Origin: Caldimonas manganoxidans ATCC BAA-369
GTDB lineage: Bacteria > Pseudomonadota > Gammaproteobacteria > Burkholderiales > Burkholderiaceae_C
Direction of reading: 5' to 3'
NCBI RefSeq assembly: GCF_000381125.1
Contig: NZ_KB905944.1
Location: forward strand, 1 to 64,000
DNA length: 64,000 nt
Positions 7,429-15,237 of this stretch are shown piece by piece. How positions within the stretch are numbered: position 1 is the stretch's first letter; the number at the start of each line of letters is the position of its first letter. A program made the position numbers and the translations under genes. The notes below the pieces were generated by a model that saw nothing but the letters and a program-made list of their open reading frames with translations, was not told where the DNA came from and did not search any database.

Positions 7429-7725
7429 TCAAGCCGGCGTCACATGCAGCCGCAAACCCAAGGCGCCGAGAACTTTCAGCACCGTCGCAAAACTGGGGTT
7501 GCCATCTGGCGAGAGGGCTTTGTAGAGCCCTTCACGGCTCAGTCCGGCTTCGCGGGCTGTCTGCGCCATACCACGGGCTCGAGCCACGTCCCCCAAAGCC
7601 TTGGCGATGAATGCCGGATCGTCGCCCGCTTCTTCCAGCACGGCTTCCAGATAGAGCGCGCAGTCTTCGGGCGTCCGAAGATGATCCTGCACATCCCAGG
7701 GGGTCGTCTTGATCGTCATGGTCAC
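7429..7725 (-). CDS. HigA-like antitoxin (COG3636 addiction module antidote)
   Basis: A 98-residue protein. The N-terminal half (PWDVQDHLRTPEDCALYLEA) and the helix-turn-helix (AREAGLSREGLYKALS, about residues 58-73) are typical of the COG3636 antidote family, which pairs with RelE/HigB-like toxins. It overlaps the end of the upstream toxin gene by 4 bases (ATGA), with toxin first and antitoxin second, the HigBA order. It converges on the PIN toxin at 7388. Bases 7512-7535 inside this gene are repeated exactly at 6677-6700. Confidence 0.85.
   Translation of the reverse strand: MTMTIKTTPWDVQDHLRTPEDCALYLEAVLEEAGDDPAFIAKALGDVARARGMAQTAREAGLSREGLYKALSPDGNPSFATVLKVLGALGLRLHVTPA
7512..7535. repeat. 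24-bp direct repeat (copy 2, inside the HigA-like gene)
   Basis: This is an exact copy of the 24 bases at 6677-6700. It is coding sequence of the antitoxin helix-turn-helix here, so this copy is presumably the source. Confidence 0.6.
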
Positions 7726-8012
7726 AACTCCTTCACCATGTCCAAAGCCTCGCGGATATCACTGTCCTGCGTGGTGTTGTCGCCGCCCACCAGCAACAAC
7801 ACCACGCACCCAGCGCGCCACGTGTAGTAAACCCGGTAGCCTGGTCCGTGGTCGATCTTCATTTCCACCACACCCGCCGTCAGCACGCGGTGCTGGCCCG
7901 GATTGCCCTCTTGCAAGCGACGCAAGCGCACGAGGATGCGCGCTTGGGCTTGTCTGTCTCGCAGGGACTCAAACCATCGGCTGTATCGGGCGGTCTGCCG
8001 AATTTCGACCGT
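7722..8012 (-). CDS. RelE/HigB-like toxin without a standard start codon
   Basis: The conserved toxin reading frame runs from codon ACG at 8012-8010 to the stop at 7722, 96 residues, beginning (T)VEIRQTARYSRWFESLRD and continuing through ILVRLRRLQEGNPG and DHGPGYRVYYTW, the full RelE/ParE-superfamily killer fold. An in-frame TGA lies two codons before ACG. No ATG, GTG or TTG occurs until a GTG at 7931, which would remove the first 27 residues. The likely promoter would place the transcription start on the A of ACG. The toxin may therefore be leaderless with a non-standard start, weakly expressed, or dead by an ATG-to-ACG change. It overlaps the HigA-like gene by 4 bases. Confidence 0.7.
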   Translation of the reverse strand, partial: TVEIRQTARYSRWFESLRDRQAQARILVRLRRLQEGNPGQHRVLTAGVVEMKIDHGPGYRVYYTWRAGCVVLLLVGGDNTTQDSDIREALDMVKEL

Positions 8013-8047
8013 GCGTCAACTATAGTTAACATCCGGAGGGATGTAAA
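8013..8047 (-). promoter_or_regulatory. Promoter and operator of the HigBA-like module
   Basis: On the minus strand there is TTTACA (8047-8042), 17 bases, then TATAGT (8024-8019): a near-consensus sigma-70 promoter. A nearly perfect 16-bp palindrome, GTCAACTATAGTTAAC (8015-8030), covers the -10 and is the likely operator for the antitoxin. The seventh base after the -10 is the A of the ACG codon that opens the toxin frame. Confidence 0.7.
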
Positions 8048-8080
8048 CCATGGACCACACCCTGGCAAAGACCCTCCGGA

Positions 8081-9190
8081 TCACACTAGCGCCGGGTAGT
8101 CGATGTAGCCCTGCGCCCCACCCCCGTAGAAGGTCTTCACGTCCCAGGCATTGAGGGGGGCGCCTTCGCGCAAGCGGCGCACGAGGTCGGGGTTGCTGAT
8201 GAACAGGCGGCCGAAGGCCACGGCGTCGGCCCGGCCTTGGGCCACCGCGGCTTCGGCCAGGGTTTTGTCGTAGCCGTTGTTGACGATCCAGGCGCCACGG
8301 CCGCCGGCGTTGCGGTAGGCGCGGCGCAGGGCGTCGAAGTCGAAGGGCCGGTCGGGCAGTTCGCGCGGGCCGCCGGTGGCGCCTTCGATGAGGTGCAGGA
8401 AGGCCAGGCCCAGGGGGGCGAGCGCGCGCACCACGTGCTCGAACAGGGGCTGGGGGTCGGCATCGACGATGTCGTTGGCCGGGGTGATCGGCGACAGGCG
8501 GATGCCGGTGCGCCCAGGGCCGATGGCCTCGGCCACCGCGCGCGTCACTTCGAGCAGCAGTCGGGCCCGGTTCTCGATGGTGCCGCCGTAGGCATCGGTG
8601 CGCTGGTTGGCGCCGGTCTTGAGGAATTGGTCGAGCAAGTAGCCGTTGGCCGCGTGGATTTCCACGCCGTCGAAGCCGGCTTCCTCCACGGCCGCGCGAG
8701 CGGCACGGGCATAGTCGGCCACGAGCGCGGGCAGTTCGTCGATGCGCAAGGCCCGCGGGGCGGACACCGGCTGGAAGCTGCCCTGACCGTCGGGGCCAAT
8801 GAGGTAGGTGCGGGTCTGGGCCTGCAGGGCCGAGGGGGCCACCGGCGCCTGGCCGTCGGGCAGCAGCGAGGTGTGCGAGACGCGGCCCACGTGCCACAGC
8901 TGGACCACGATGCGGCCACCGGCGGCATGCACGGCCTCGGTGACGCGGCGCCAGCCGGCCAGCTGCTCGGCGGTGTACAGCCCCGGCACCTGGGCATAGC
9001 CTTGGGCCATGGGGCTGATGGCCGTGCCTTCGGAGACGATCAAGCCCGCGCTGGCACGCTGGGTGTAGTAGGTGACATGCAAGTCGTGCGGCACGCCGCG
9101 CGGGGCGCGGTTGCGGGTCAGCGGCGCCATCACGACACGGTTGGCGAGGAACAGGTCGCCGGCCTGGAGAGGATCGTACAGAGTGTTCAT
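8081..9190 (-). CDS. nemA: Old-yellow-enzyme alkene reductase (NADH:flavin oxidoreductase)
   Basis: An FMN enzyme of 369 residues that reduces activated C=C bonds and nitro compounds with NAD(P)H. Family marks are LFLANRVVMAPLTRNRAP near the start, EIHAANGYLLDQFLK (about 178-192) carrying the His/Asn pair that binds the substrate anion, and YGGTIENRARLLLEV. The C-terminal DAVAFGRLFISNPDLVRR is the phosphate-binding segment. The length is standard for NemA-type proteins. Start ATG 9190 is chosen from family alignment; the open frame runs on upstream to 10123 only because of the high GC. No operon partner is evident. Confidence 0.9.
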   Translation of the reverse strand: MNTLYDPLQAGDLFLANRVVMAPLTRNRAPRGVPHDLHVTYYTQRASAGLIVSEGTAISPMAQGYAQVPGLYTAEQLAGWRRVTEAVHAAGGRIVVQLWHVGRVSHTSLLPDGQAPVAPSALQAQTRTYLIGPDGQGSFQPVSAPRALRIDELPALVADYARAARAAVEEAGFDGVEIHAANGYLLDQFLKTGANQRTDAYGGTIENRARLLLEVTRAVAEAIGPGRTGIRLSPITPANDIVDADPQPLFEHVVRALAPLGLAFLHLIEGATGGPRELPDRPFDFDALRRAYRNAGGRGAWIVNNGYDKTLAEAAVAQGRADAVAFGRLFISNPDLVRRLREGAPLNAWDVKTFYGGGAQGYIDYPALV

Positions 9191-9214
9191 GGCCGCCAAG
9201 CGTAGCGGCAGCGC

Positions 9215-9254
9215 GCCAAGCCTGCAGTGAGCGCGGGGCCTGCAGGGGCTTGGC
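9215..9254. repeat. Imperfect hairpin between two genes
   Basis: GCCAAGCC-TGCAG (9215-9227) pairs with CTGCAG-GG-GGCTTGGC (9240-9254) with a two-base bulge. It lies after the stop of the phosphodiesterase-like gene and before the reductase gene on the minus strand. It has no T-run, so it is a weak terminator candidate at best. Confidence 0.35.
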
Positions 9255-9288
9255 ATTTCTGCTATGGGGCCGAGCCGCCCCCCCAAGC

Positions 9289-10065
9289 TCAGAGCTCGAA
9301 CACTTGCCCGGCTTCCAGATGGGCGATGCGGTGGCTGCCGTCCAGGGCGCGCACTTGGTCGGCAATGCGCAGCATTTCCCCGGGTTTGGCATGGGTGAGG
9401 TACAAGGGCCAGCGCGGATCGATGTGCTGCAACTCGCGGCGCAGGCTGCTGGGGCAGTGGTGCTGGCTGAGCGCCGCCAAGGCGCGCTCCTGGTCGCCAA
9501 AGGCGGTCTCGATCACGAGCATGCCGACCTGCCGGCCGGCCAGGCGCGGCCACAGCGCAGGGTTGGGACCGGTGTCGCCGGTGTAAACCCACCAGCGCCC
9601 CGCAGCAGCGCCCACGCCGGCACATACGGCATAGCCTACGGCCGGCACGGTATGCCGCGCCGGCAGCACCTCGATGGTTTTGCCGCCGAGTTCGAGCCGC
9701 TGGCCGACTTCGATCGGCGAGAAGCGCAACACCGGGGCCTCGGCCGAGGGCAGCCGGCCAAAGTCCGGCCAAATCACATCGTTGAGCACGTGGCGGCGCA
9801 AGGCTTCGATCGTGGCCGGCAAGGCATGCACGACGATGGGCTGCCGGCGCCGCCCCATCACACTGTCGGCCAGCAGCGGAATGGCCACGATGTGGTCCAA
9901 GTGGGAGTGGCTGACGAGGATGTGATCGATGCGGGCCAGCTCCTCCAGCGTGAGATCGCCCACGCCGGTGCCGGCATCGACGAGCAAATCGTCGTCGAGC
10001 AAAAACGCCGTGGTCTTGCAGCCGGCGGCAATGGCGCCGGAGCAGCCCAGGACGCGGATCTTCAT
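9289..10065 (-). CDS. Metallo-beta-lactamase-fold cyclic-nucleotide phosphodiesterase-like protein
   Basis: A protein of 258 residues from ATG 10065 (MKIRVLGCSGAIAAGC). The motif HSHLDHIVAIPLL (about residues 52-64) matches the class II 3',5'-cyclic-nucleotide phosphodiesterase version of the HxHxDH zinc site. Further ligands are expected in VLPARHTVPAVGYAV, YTGDTGPNP (bridging Asp) and YLTHAKPGE (last His). The protein would hydrolyse cAMP or a related phosphodiester in the cytoplasm. Starts further upstream (10101) add a tail with no family match. The substrate is inferred from motif type only. Confidence 0.78.
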   Translation of the reverse strand: MKIRVLGCSGAIAAGCKTTAFLLDDDLLVDAGTGVGDLTLEELARIDHILVSHSHLDHIVAIPLLADSVMGRRRQPIVVHALPATIEALRRHVLNDVIWPDFGRLPSAEAPVLRFSPIEVGQRLELGGKTIEVLPARHTVPAVGYAVCAGVGAAAGRWWVYTGDTGPNPALWPRLAGRQVGMLVIETAFGDQERALAALSQHHCPSSLRRELQHIDPRWPLYLTHAKPGEMLRIADQVRALDGSHRIAHLEAGQVFEL

Positions 10066-10234
10066 GGTGGACAAAGCGGGTGTTGGGGCCGATGCGATCA
10101 CACGAGCTCACTGTGCCGCACATTGGTTCGGCAGTGTGCCAACAACCCTCCCTCGAACGGAGGGGATACCCGCGCGATTCCTGCGGCTGGCGTGAGCTTG
10201 TTCACGCCCCTGGGGCCTTCGTGGCGGCGCGGGC

Positions 10235-10951
10235 TCAGCCCTGCACGAACTGCATCTGGGTGCCGGCCAGTTCGATGACGTCGCCGTTCTTCAAGGGCAC
10301 GGGGTCATTGCCCACGGCCGTGCCGTTGACGGTGGGCCTCATGGCGCCTTCGACATGGGCAAACACATAACCGCCGGGCCGCTTGGTGATGGAAGCCACC
10401 TGCACGCCGGGCTTGCCCACGGTGGTGACCACTTTGGTGAGGCTGACCTCGCGACCGGCGGCCGCGCCATTGAGCACCTTGATGCTGGCCGTGGGCACCG
10501 CAGAGCCCAAGCCGCCAAAGCCCGAAGGCGACCCCAGGCCGCCAAAGCCGCTGGCCGCACCGCCGGCCAGCGGCGAGACCGGCGCGGCCCCGCCCAGCGG
10601 CGCCCCGGCAGGAAAGCCACCGCCGCCGGGCCTCATGACCATGGTCTTTTCGTAGTCGGCCGCGTCTTCGGTGAGGTACTTGATCTTGTACTTGCCGATT
10701 TCGATGGTGTCGTTGTTCGACAGGAGTTGCTTCTTGACGGCTTTGCCGTTGACGTAGGTGCCGTTGGTGCTGTTGAGGTCCTCGATGAAGACGTCCGCAC
10801 CGACCATCTGCAGCACCGCGTGCTCGCCGCTGACGGCCAAGTTGTCGATCACGATGTCGTTGTAAGGCCGGCGCCCGAGGGTGGTTTTGTCCTTGGTGAG
10901 CTGGACTTCCTTGATCACCACGCCGTCGAGTGACACCACGAGTTTCGCCAT
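10235..10951 (-). CDS. Double FHA-domain protein
   Basis: A 238-residue protein. The first FHA domain covers about residues 1-95, with LGRRPYNDIVIDN, SGEHAVL and STNGTYVNG, the Arg, Ser-x-x-His and Asn residues that bind phosphothreonine. A Gly/Ala/Pro-rich linker spans about 110-150. A second, degenerate FHA fold follows (150-238), with PTVNGTAVGNDPVPLKNGD but lacking a clear GR...SxxH set. It probably reads out Ser/Thr phosphorylation. It starts 39 bases after the end of a PP2C phosphatase gene on the same strand, suggesting one signalling unit, but no kinase gene is nearby. Confidence 0.85.
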   Translation of the reverse strand: MAKLVVSLDGVVIKEVQLTKDKTTLGRRPYNDIVIDNLAVSGEHAVLQMVGADVFIEDLNSTNGTYVNGKAVKKQLLSNNDTIEIGKYKIKYLTEDAADYEKTMVMRPGGGGFPAGAPLGGAAPVSPLAGGAASGFGGLGSPSGFGGLGSAVPTASIKVLNGAAAGREVSLTKVVTTVGKPGVQVASITKRPGGYVFAHVEGAMRPTVNGTAVGNDPVPLKNGDVIELAGTQMQFVQG

Positions 10952-10990
10952 GTTGATCCTCTAGTCGGATTGTGTTGTTCGTGCCGTGCG

Positions 10991-11815
10991 TCAACGTCGA
11001 AAGGGCCACCACGAGCGCCCTGCGGGGGCTGGTGCGCCTACGGCACGCACCAGAATGACGGCTATGTTATCCCGTCCACCGGCGGCGTTGGCCGCAGCCA
11101 CCAAAGCCGCGCCGGCGGCAGACAAGTCGTGGGTGGACTGCAACACCGCGGCGATCTCCTCGTCGCTGATCATGTCCGACAGCCCGTCCGAGCACAGCAG
11201 GATGAGGTCGCCGGGTTGCAAATCGTGCAAATGGGTTTCCAGCAAGACGCTGTCTTCGACGCCCACGGCCCGGGTGACGAGGTTCTTGTTGGAGGAATAG
11301 GCGGCCTGCTCCGGGGTGATCAGCCCGGCGTCGAGCTGCTCTTGCAGCAAGGAATGGTCTTTGGTGATTTGCACGAGCTTGCCCGCGCGCAGGCGATAGG
11401 CCCGCGAGTCGCCGATGTGGCCCACCAGCAGCCGCCCTTCGCGCAGCACGCACACGACCAGGGTGGTGCCCATGCCGGCGTACTGCGGGTTGGAGTTGGC
11501 GGCGTTGAAGATGGCACGGTTGGCGTTTTCCACGCAGATGTCCATCGCGCGACGCACGTCGGCATCGCTGGCCTGCGCGGACGCTTCGATCAGCCAGCGG
11601 CCCAGCTCGGACTTGATGAAGGCCGTGGCCATGCCGCTGGCGATCTCGCCGGCGTTGTAGCCGCCCATGCCATCGGCCAGCACGGCCAGGGCCGCCTGTT
11701 CGTCCACGGCCACCGAATCCTCGTTGTTGTCGCGCGAGCGCCCGGGGTCGGTCAGGCAGAAGAATTCGAAGGACATGGTGCTCGCAGGCCCGGCGCCGGA
11801 CAGGGATCGAAGCAT
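10991..11815 (-). CDS. PP2C-family Ser/Thr protein phosphatase (Stp-like)
   Basis: A phosphatase of 274 residues if started at ATG 11815, which has GGAG nine bases upstream; an ATG at 11776 begins exactly at the domain (MSFEFFCLTDPGRSRDNNED). All PP2C motifs are present: NNEDS, LADGMGGYNAGE (metal-binding Asp-Gly), GDSRAYRLR, LLCSDGLSDM and GGRDNIAVILV. It should remove phosphate from Ser/Thr residues with Mn2+ or Mg2+. It lies directly upstream of the FHA gene. The partner kinase is not in the window. Confidence 0.88.
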   Translation of the reverse strand: MLRSLSGAGPASTMSFEFFCLTDPGRSRDNNEDSVAVDEQAALAVLADGMGGYNAGEIASGMATAFIKSELGRWLIEASAQASDADVRRAMDICVENANRAIFNAANSNPQYAGMGTTLVVCVLREGRLLVGHIGDSRAYRLRAGKLVQITKDHSLLQEQLDAGLITPEQAAYSSNKNLVTRAVGVEDSVLLETHLHDLQPGDLILLCSDGLSDMISDEEIAAVLQSTHDLSAAGAALVAAANAAGGRDNIAVILVRAVGAPAPAGRSWWPFRR

Positions 11816-12189
11816 CGTCAAAAGCTCCGGCAGGCAGGCAACAGGCAACCCCCGGGATCTGCGCCCGAATTGTGCCGTGAGTCGTCACGGCACGGTGCGT
11901 CTCGCGCCCCCTGGAGCGGGGGGGCGGGCCCTGCACGCCCTCGGGCGCTGCCGACGAATGAACCTCGCGAACTGCCCTGGTGGTGGTGACCCATGCGTGA
12001 TCTGCTCTGCGACGCTGTGCTGGCTTGAACCCGGTGCGCCCGAACGCAGGGCGCATCGACTTCGGGCACGATCACGTTAGCAGAGCCCCCGCGGCGACAC
12101 AAGGCGGGCGGCCCCACCCTGCCCCCACCGGAAGGCCGCGGCGCTGCGGCCGCGCCACAGGGCCGCGCGCGGCACGCCCCCCAGGCGGC
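11816..12189. other. Intergenic region with a hairpin and no gene found
   Basis: Between the PP2C gene start and the terC stop are 374 bases with no frame I can support. It holds one perfect 9-bp inverted repeat, GTGCCGTGA / TCACGGCAC with a 4-base loop (11872-11893), about 60 bases upstream of the phosphatase start, which may be an operator or leader hairpin. The rest is GC-rich without recognisable sites. Confidence 0.5.
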
Positions 12190-12921
12190 TTAGGCCGCGG
12201 AGCCGCTGGGCTGGCGCTGCCGCGCCACCCACTTGCCCACGGCCAGCACCAGCAGCGCGCCGGCGATGCCCATGGCGTACTTGATCGTCGCGTCTTGCGG
12301 CAGCTTGGGCATCCAGGTCCAGTCCGCCGGGTCGGCCACCGCCGGATCGCCCAATGCCATGGTGCCGGCGATCCAACCGAGCAGCATGCCGCCCAGGGTG
12401 ATGATGATGGGGAAGCGGTCCATGAGCTTGATGACGAGCTGGCTGCCCCACACGATGATGGGGATGGACACCAGCAGGCCAAAGATCACCAGGCCCATGG
12501 TGTGGTGGCCACCGGCGCTCTCGGCCGCCCCGGCAATGGCGATGACGTTGTCGATGCTCATGACCAAATCGGCCATGATGATGGTCTTGATCGCACCGAG
12601 CAGCCGGTCGCTGCTTTCGATGTTGGCGTGATCGCCGTCCTCCTCGGGGACCAGCAATTTCACGCCGATCCACACCAGCAAGGCCGCCCCGAGGAGCTTG
12701 ATGAAGGGGATCTTCAGCAGCGTCAGCGCAAAGAAGATGAAAATCACGCGCAGGCCGATGGCGCCGGCGGTGCCCCACAAGATGCCAGCCATGCGTTGTT
12801 GGGCCGGCAGCCGGCGGCAAGCCAGGGCGATGACGACCGCATTGTCGCCACCGAGCAAGATGTCGATCATGATGATCTGACCGACGGCGATCCAGAATTC
12901 TGGGGTGAGGAGGGCATCCAT
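12190..12921 (-). CDS. TerC/YjbE-family integral membrane protein
   Basis: A 243-residue protein with about seven transmembrane helices. It carries the two family signatures DILLGGDNAVVIALA (about residues 18-32) and MSIDNVIAIAGAA (about 107-119), with the conserved Asp residues in the membrane. TerC proteins of this type are linked to metal efflux, including manganese loading of secreted enzymes. Start ATG 12921 is chosen because it has AGAGGAT upstream and matches the usual opening LTPEFWIAVGQII. Its leader contains a strong hairpin (12957-12986). It is downstream of sucCD but separated by a terminator. Confidence 0.88.
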   Translation of the reverse strand: MDALLTPEFWIAVGQIIMIDILLGGDNAVVIALACRRLPAQQRMAGILWGTAGAIGLRVIFIFFALTLLKIPFIKLLGAALLVWIGVKLLVPEEDGDHANIESSDRLLGAIKTIIMADLVMSIDNVIAIAGAAESAGGHHTMGLVIFGLLVSIPIIVWGSQLVIKLMDRFPIIITLGGMLLGWIAGTMALGDPAVADPADWTWMPKLPQDATIKYAMGIAGALLVLAVGKWVARQRQPSGSAA

Positions 12922-12956
12922 GTTGAGGTGATCCTCTGGGTTCCGGGAAAACGAAC

Positions 12957-12986
12957 GGCGCCGGCACAGCGCAATGCCGGCGCCCA
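12957..12986 (-). promoter_or_regulatory. Leader hairpin upstream of terC
   Basis: A perfect 10-bp stem (GGCGCCGGCA / TGCCGGCGCC) lies 36-65 bases before the terC start and is followed on the minus strand by GTTCGTTTTCC. It could be an attenuator-like terminator in the mRNA leader. I looked for a yybP-ykoY manganese riboswitch, which precedes many terC genes, and could not recognise its core. Confidence 0.4.
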
Positions 12987-13106
12987 TGGGCTGGAGTGTA
13001 GAAGTCTCACCCAACGCCGGTGCTGCGCAGAATTACGTAGCTGCCGGCGCGCCCGCAGCGCCCGTGTGAACGACGGCACGCTGAACGACCGGGCGCGCAG
13101 AAACAG

Positions 13107-13130
13107 CCAAGGCCGCCCGAGGCGGCCTCG
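13107..13130 (-). terminator. Probable terminator after sucCD
   Basis: An 8-bp stem, AGGCCGCC with GGCGGCCT, around a 3-base loop lies at 13110-13128. On the minus strand it is followed by TGGCTGTTTC. It sits about 22 bases after the sucD stop. Confidence 0.6.
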
Positions 13131-13151
13131 ATGCCCGGTGCGAGCTGGCCC

Positions 13152-14045
13152 TTACAGGATGGACTTGAGCAGCTTGCCCATCTCCGAGGGGTTGCGCGTG
13201 ACCTTGAAGCCGCACTCCTCCATGATGGCCAGCTTGGCCTCGGCAGTGTCGGCCCCCCCGCTGATGAGCGCGCCGGCATGGCCCATGCGCTTGCCCGGCG
13301 GCGCGGTGACGCCAGCGATGAAGCCCACCACCGGCTTTTTCATGTGGGCCTTGCACCAGCGCGCGGCTTCGGCCTCGTCCGGGCCACCGATCTCGCCGAT
13401 CATGATGACGGCATCGGTGTCGGGGTCGTCGTTGAACATCTTCATCACGTCGATGTGCTTGAGGCCGTTGATCGGGTCGCCGCCGATGCCCACCGCGGAG
13501 CTTTGGCCCAGGCCCAGCTCGGTCAGTTGCGCCACGGCTTCATAGGTGAGCGTGCCGGAGCGGGAGACCACGCCGATGCGGCCCTTGCGGTGGATGTGGC
13601 CGGGCATGATGCCGATCTTGATCTCATCGGGCGTGATCAGCCCCGGACAGTTGGGCCCCAGCAGCAGGGTCTTCTTGCCGCCGGCGGCCTCCTTGGCTTT
13701 CATTTTGTTGCGCACCATCAGCATGTCGCGCACGGGAATGCCCTCGGTGATGCACACCACGAGGTCCAGGTCGGCCTCGACGGCCTCCCAGATCGCCGCG
13801 GCCGCGCCCGCCGGCGGCACATAGATCACCGAAACCGTGGCCCCGGTGGCCGCCTTGGCTTCTTGCACCGTGGCGTAGATCGGGATGTCGCTGAACTTCT
13901 CGCCGGCTTTCTTGGGGTTGACGCCAGCCACGAAGGCATTCTTGCCGTTGGCATAGGCTTGGCAGCCCAGGGTATGGAACTGGCCGGTCTTGCCGGTGAT
14001 GCCCTGGGTGATGACCTTGGTGTCCTTGTTGATCAGGATGCTCAT
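13152..14045 (-). CDS. sucD: Succinyl-CoA ligase (ADP-forming) alpha subunit
   Basis: 297 residues, the standard length. It binds CoA in its N-terminal Rossmann domain ([12 protein letters not shown], about residues 14-25) and carries the phosphohistidine loop [13 protein letters not shown] near residue 250. [12 protein letters not shown] is the conserved mid-region motif. With SucC it makes succinate, ATP and CoA from succinyl-CoA in the TCA cycle. It lies 17 bases downstream of sucC on the same strand. The sucAB and lpd genes are not nearby. Confidence 0.97.
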   Translation of the reverse strand: MSILINKDTKVITQGITGKTGQFHTLGCQAYANGKNAFVAGVNPKKAGEKFSDIPIYATVQEAKAATGATVSVIYVPPAGAAAAIWEAVEADLDLVVCITEGIPVRDMLMVRNKMKAKEAAGGKKTLLLGPNCPGLITPDEIKIGIMPGHIHRKGRIGVVSRSGTLTYEAVAQLTELGLGQSSAVGIGGDPINGLKHIDVMKMFNDDPDTDAVIMIGEIGGPDEAEAARWCKAHMKKPVVGFIAGVTAPPGKRMGHAGALISGGADTAEAKLAIMEECGFKVTRNPSEMGKLLKSIL

Positions 14046-14062
14046 GTTCGTTTCCTTCGGGC

Positions 14063-15226
14063 TCAGGCTTGGACGGCGGCGACGACCTTCTGCGCGGCCT
14101 CGGCCATGGTGTCGGCGGAAATGATGGGCAGGCCCGAGTCGGCCAGCATCTTCTTGCCCAGATCTTCGTTGGTGCCTTTCATGCGCACCACCAGCGGCAC
14201 GGACAGGTTGACGGCCTTGCAGGCGGTGATCACCCCTTCGGCGATGGTGTCGCAGCGCATGATGCCGCCAAAGATATTGACCAGGATGGCTTTGACCTTG
14301 GGGTTCTTCAGCATGATCTTGAAGGCCTCGGTGACTTTCTCGGCCGTGGCCCCGCCGCCCACGTCGAGGAAGTTGGCCGGCTCGCCACCGAAGAGCTTGA
14401 TGGTGTCCATCGTGGCCATGGCCAAGCCGGCGCCATTGACCAAGCAGCCGATGTTGCCGTCCAGGCTGATGTAGGCCAGGTCGAACTTGGAGGCTTCGAC
14501 TTCGGCCGGATCTTCTTCGTCCAGGTCGCGGTAGGCGACGATTTCGGGGTGGCGGAACAAGGCGTTGGCGTCGAAGTTGAACTTGGCGTCCAGCGCGACC
14601 AGGTGACCCTTGGAGTCGCAGTTCAGCGGGTTGATCTCGACCAGCGAGGCATCGGTCTGCATGTAGCAGGTGTAGAGTTTTTGGAACAGCTCGACGCCTT
14701 GCTCGACGGTGTGCCCGGTAAAACCGATGGCGGTGGCCACTTTGCGGGCCTGCTCCGGGGTGAGCCCGACCAGCGGATCGATGTATTCGGTGACGATCTT
14801 CTCCGGCGTGCGGTGGGCCACTTCCTCGATGTCCATGCCGCCTTCGCTGGAGGCGATCAGCGCGACCTTCTGCGTGGCGCGGTCGGTCAACAAGGACACG
14901 TAGTATTCCTTGCCGATGTCGGCGCCCTCTTCGATGTACAGGCGTCGCACTTTCTGGCCTTCGGGGCCCGTCTGGTGCGTCACCAGCTGCATGCCGAGGA
15001 TTTTTTCGGCCCAGGTCTTGACCTCGTCGAGCGTCTTGGCCACCTTCACGCCGCCGCCTTTGCCGCGGCCGCCGGCATGGATTTGGGCCTTCACCACCCA
15101 GACCGGGCCGCCCAGCTTCTGGGCCGCCTCGATGGCTTCTTGCACGGTGAAGGCGGGGATGCCGCGCGGCACCGGCACACCGAAGTTGCGCAAGATTTCC
15201 TTGCCTTGATACTCATGGATCTTCAT
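14063..15226 (-). CDS. sucC: Succinyl-CoA ligase (ADP-forming) beta subunit
   Basis: 387 residues, close to the 388 of E. coli. It opens [20 protein letters not shown] and has an ATP-grasp domain with the glycine-rich loop [14 protein letters not shown] (about residues 46-59) and the C-terminal [15 protein letters not shown], which contacts the alpha subunit's phosphohistidine. Start ATG 15226 matches the invariant family opening; the frame extends upstream without support. It forms a two-gene operon with sucD. Confidence 0.97.
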   Translation of the reverse strand: MKIHEYQGKEILRNFGVPVPRGIPAFTVQEAIEAAQKLGGPVWVVKAQIHAGGRGKGGGVKVAKTLDEVKTWAEKILGMQLVTHQTGPEGQKVRRLYIEEGADIGKEYYVSLLTDRATQKVALIASSEGGMDIEEVAHRTPEKIVTEYIDPLVGLTPEQARKVATAIGFTGHTVEQGVELFQKLYTCYMQTDASLVEINPLNCDSKGHLVALDAKFNFDANALFRHPEIVAYRDLDEEDPAEVEASKFDLAYISLDGNIGCLVNGAGLAMATMDTIKLFGGEPANFLDVGGGATAEKVTEAFKIMLKNPKVKAILVNIFGGIMRCDTIAEGVITACKAVNLSVPLVVRMKGTNEDLGKKMLADSGLPIISADTMAEAAQKVVAAVQA

Positions 15227-15237
15227 GGTGTGTCTCT

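Noticed and set aside
8081-10123. A 680-residue frame that would fuse an upstream segment to the old-yellow enzyme
   Set aside because: The upstream 310 residues are out-of-frame translation of the phosphodiesterase-like gene; the reductase has its own family-type start at 9190.
12922-13140. yybP-ykoY manganese riboswitch in front of terC
   Set aside because: The conserved core was not recognised; only a hairpin could be supported.
12025-13545. A 506-residue plus-strand frame spanning terC and sucD
   Set aside because: It is composed of antisense of terC, sucD and intergenic sequence, with no recognisable domain.
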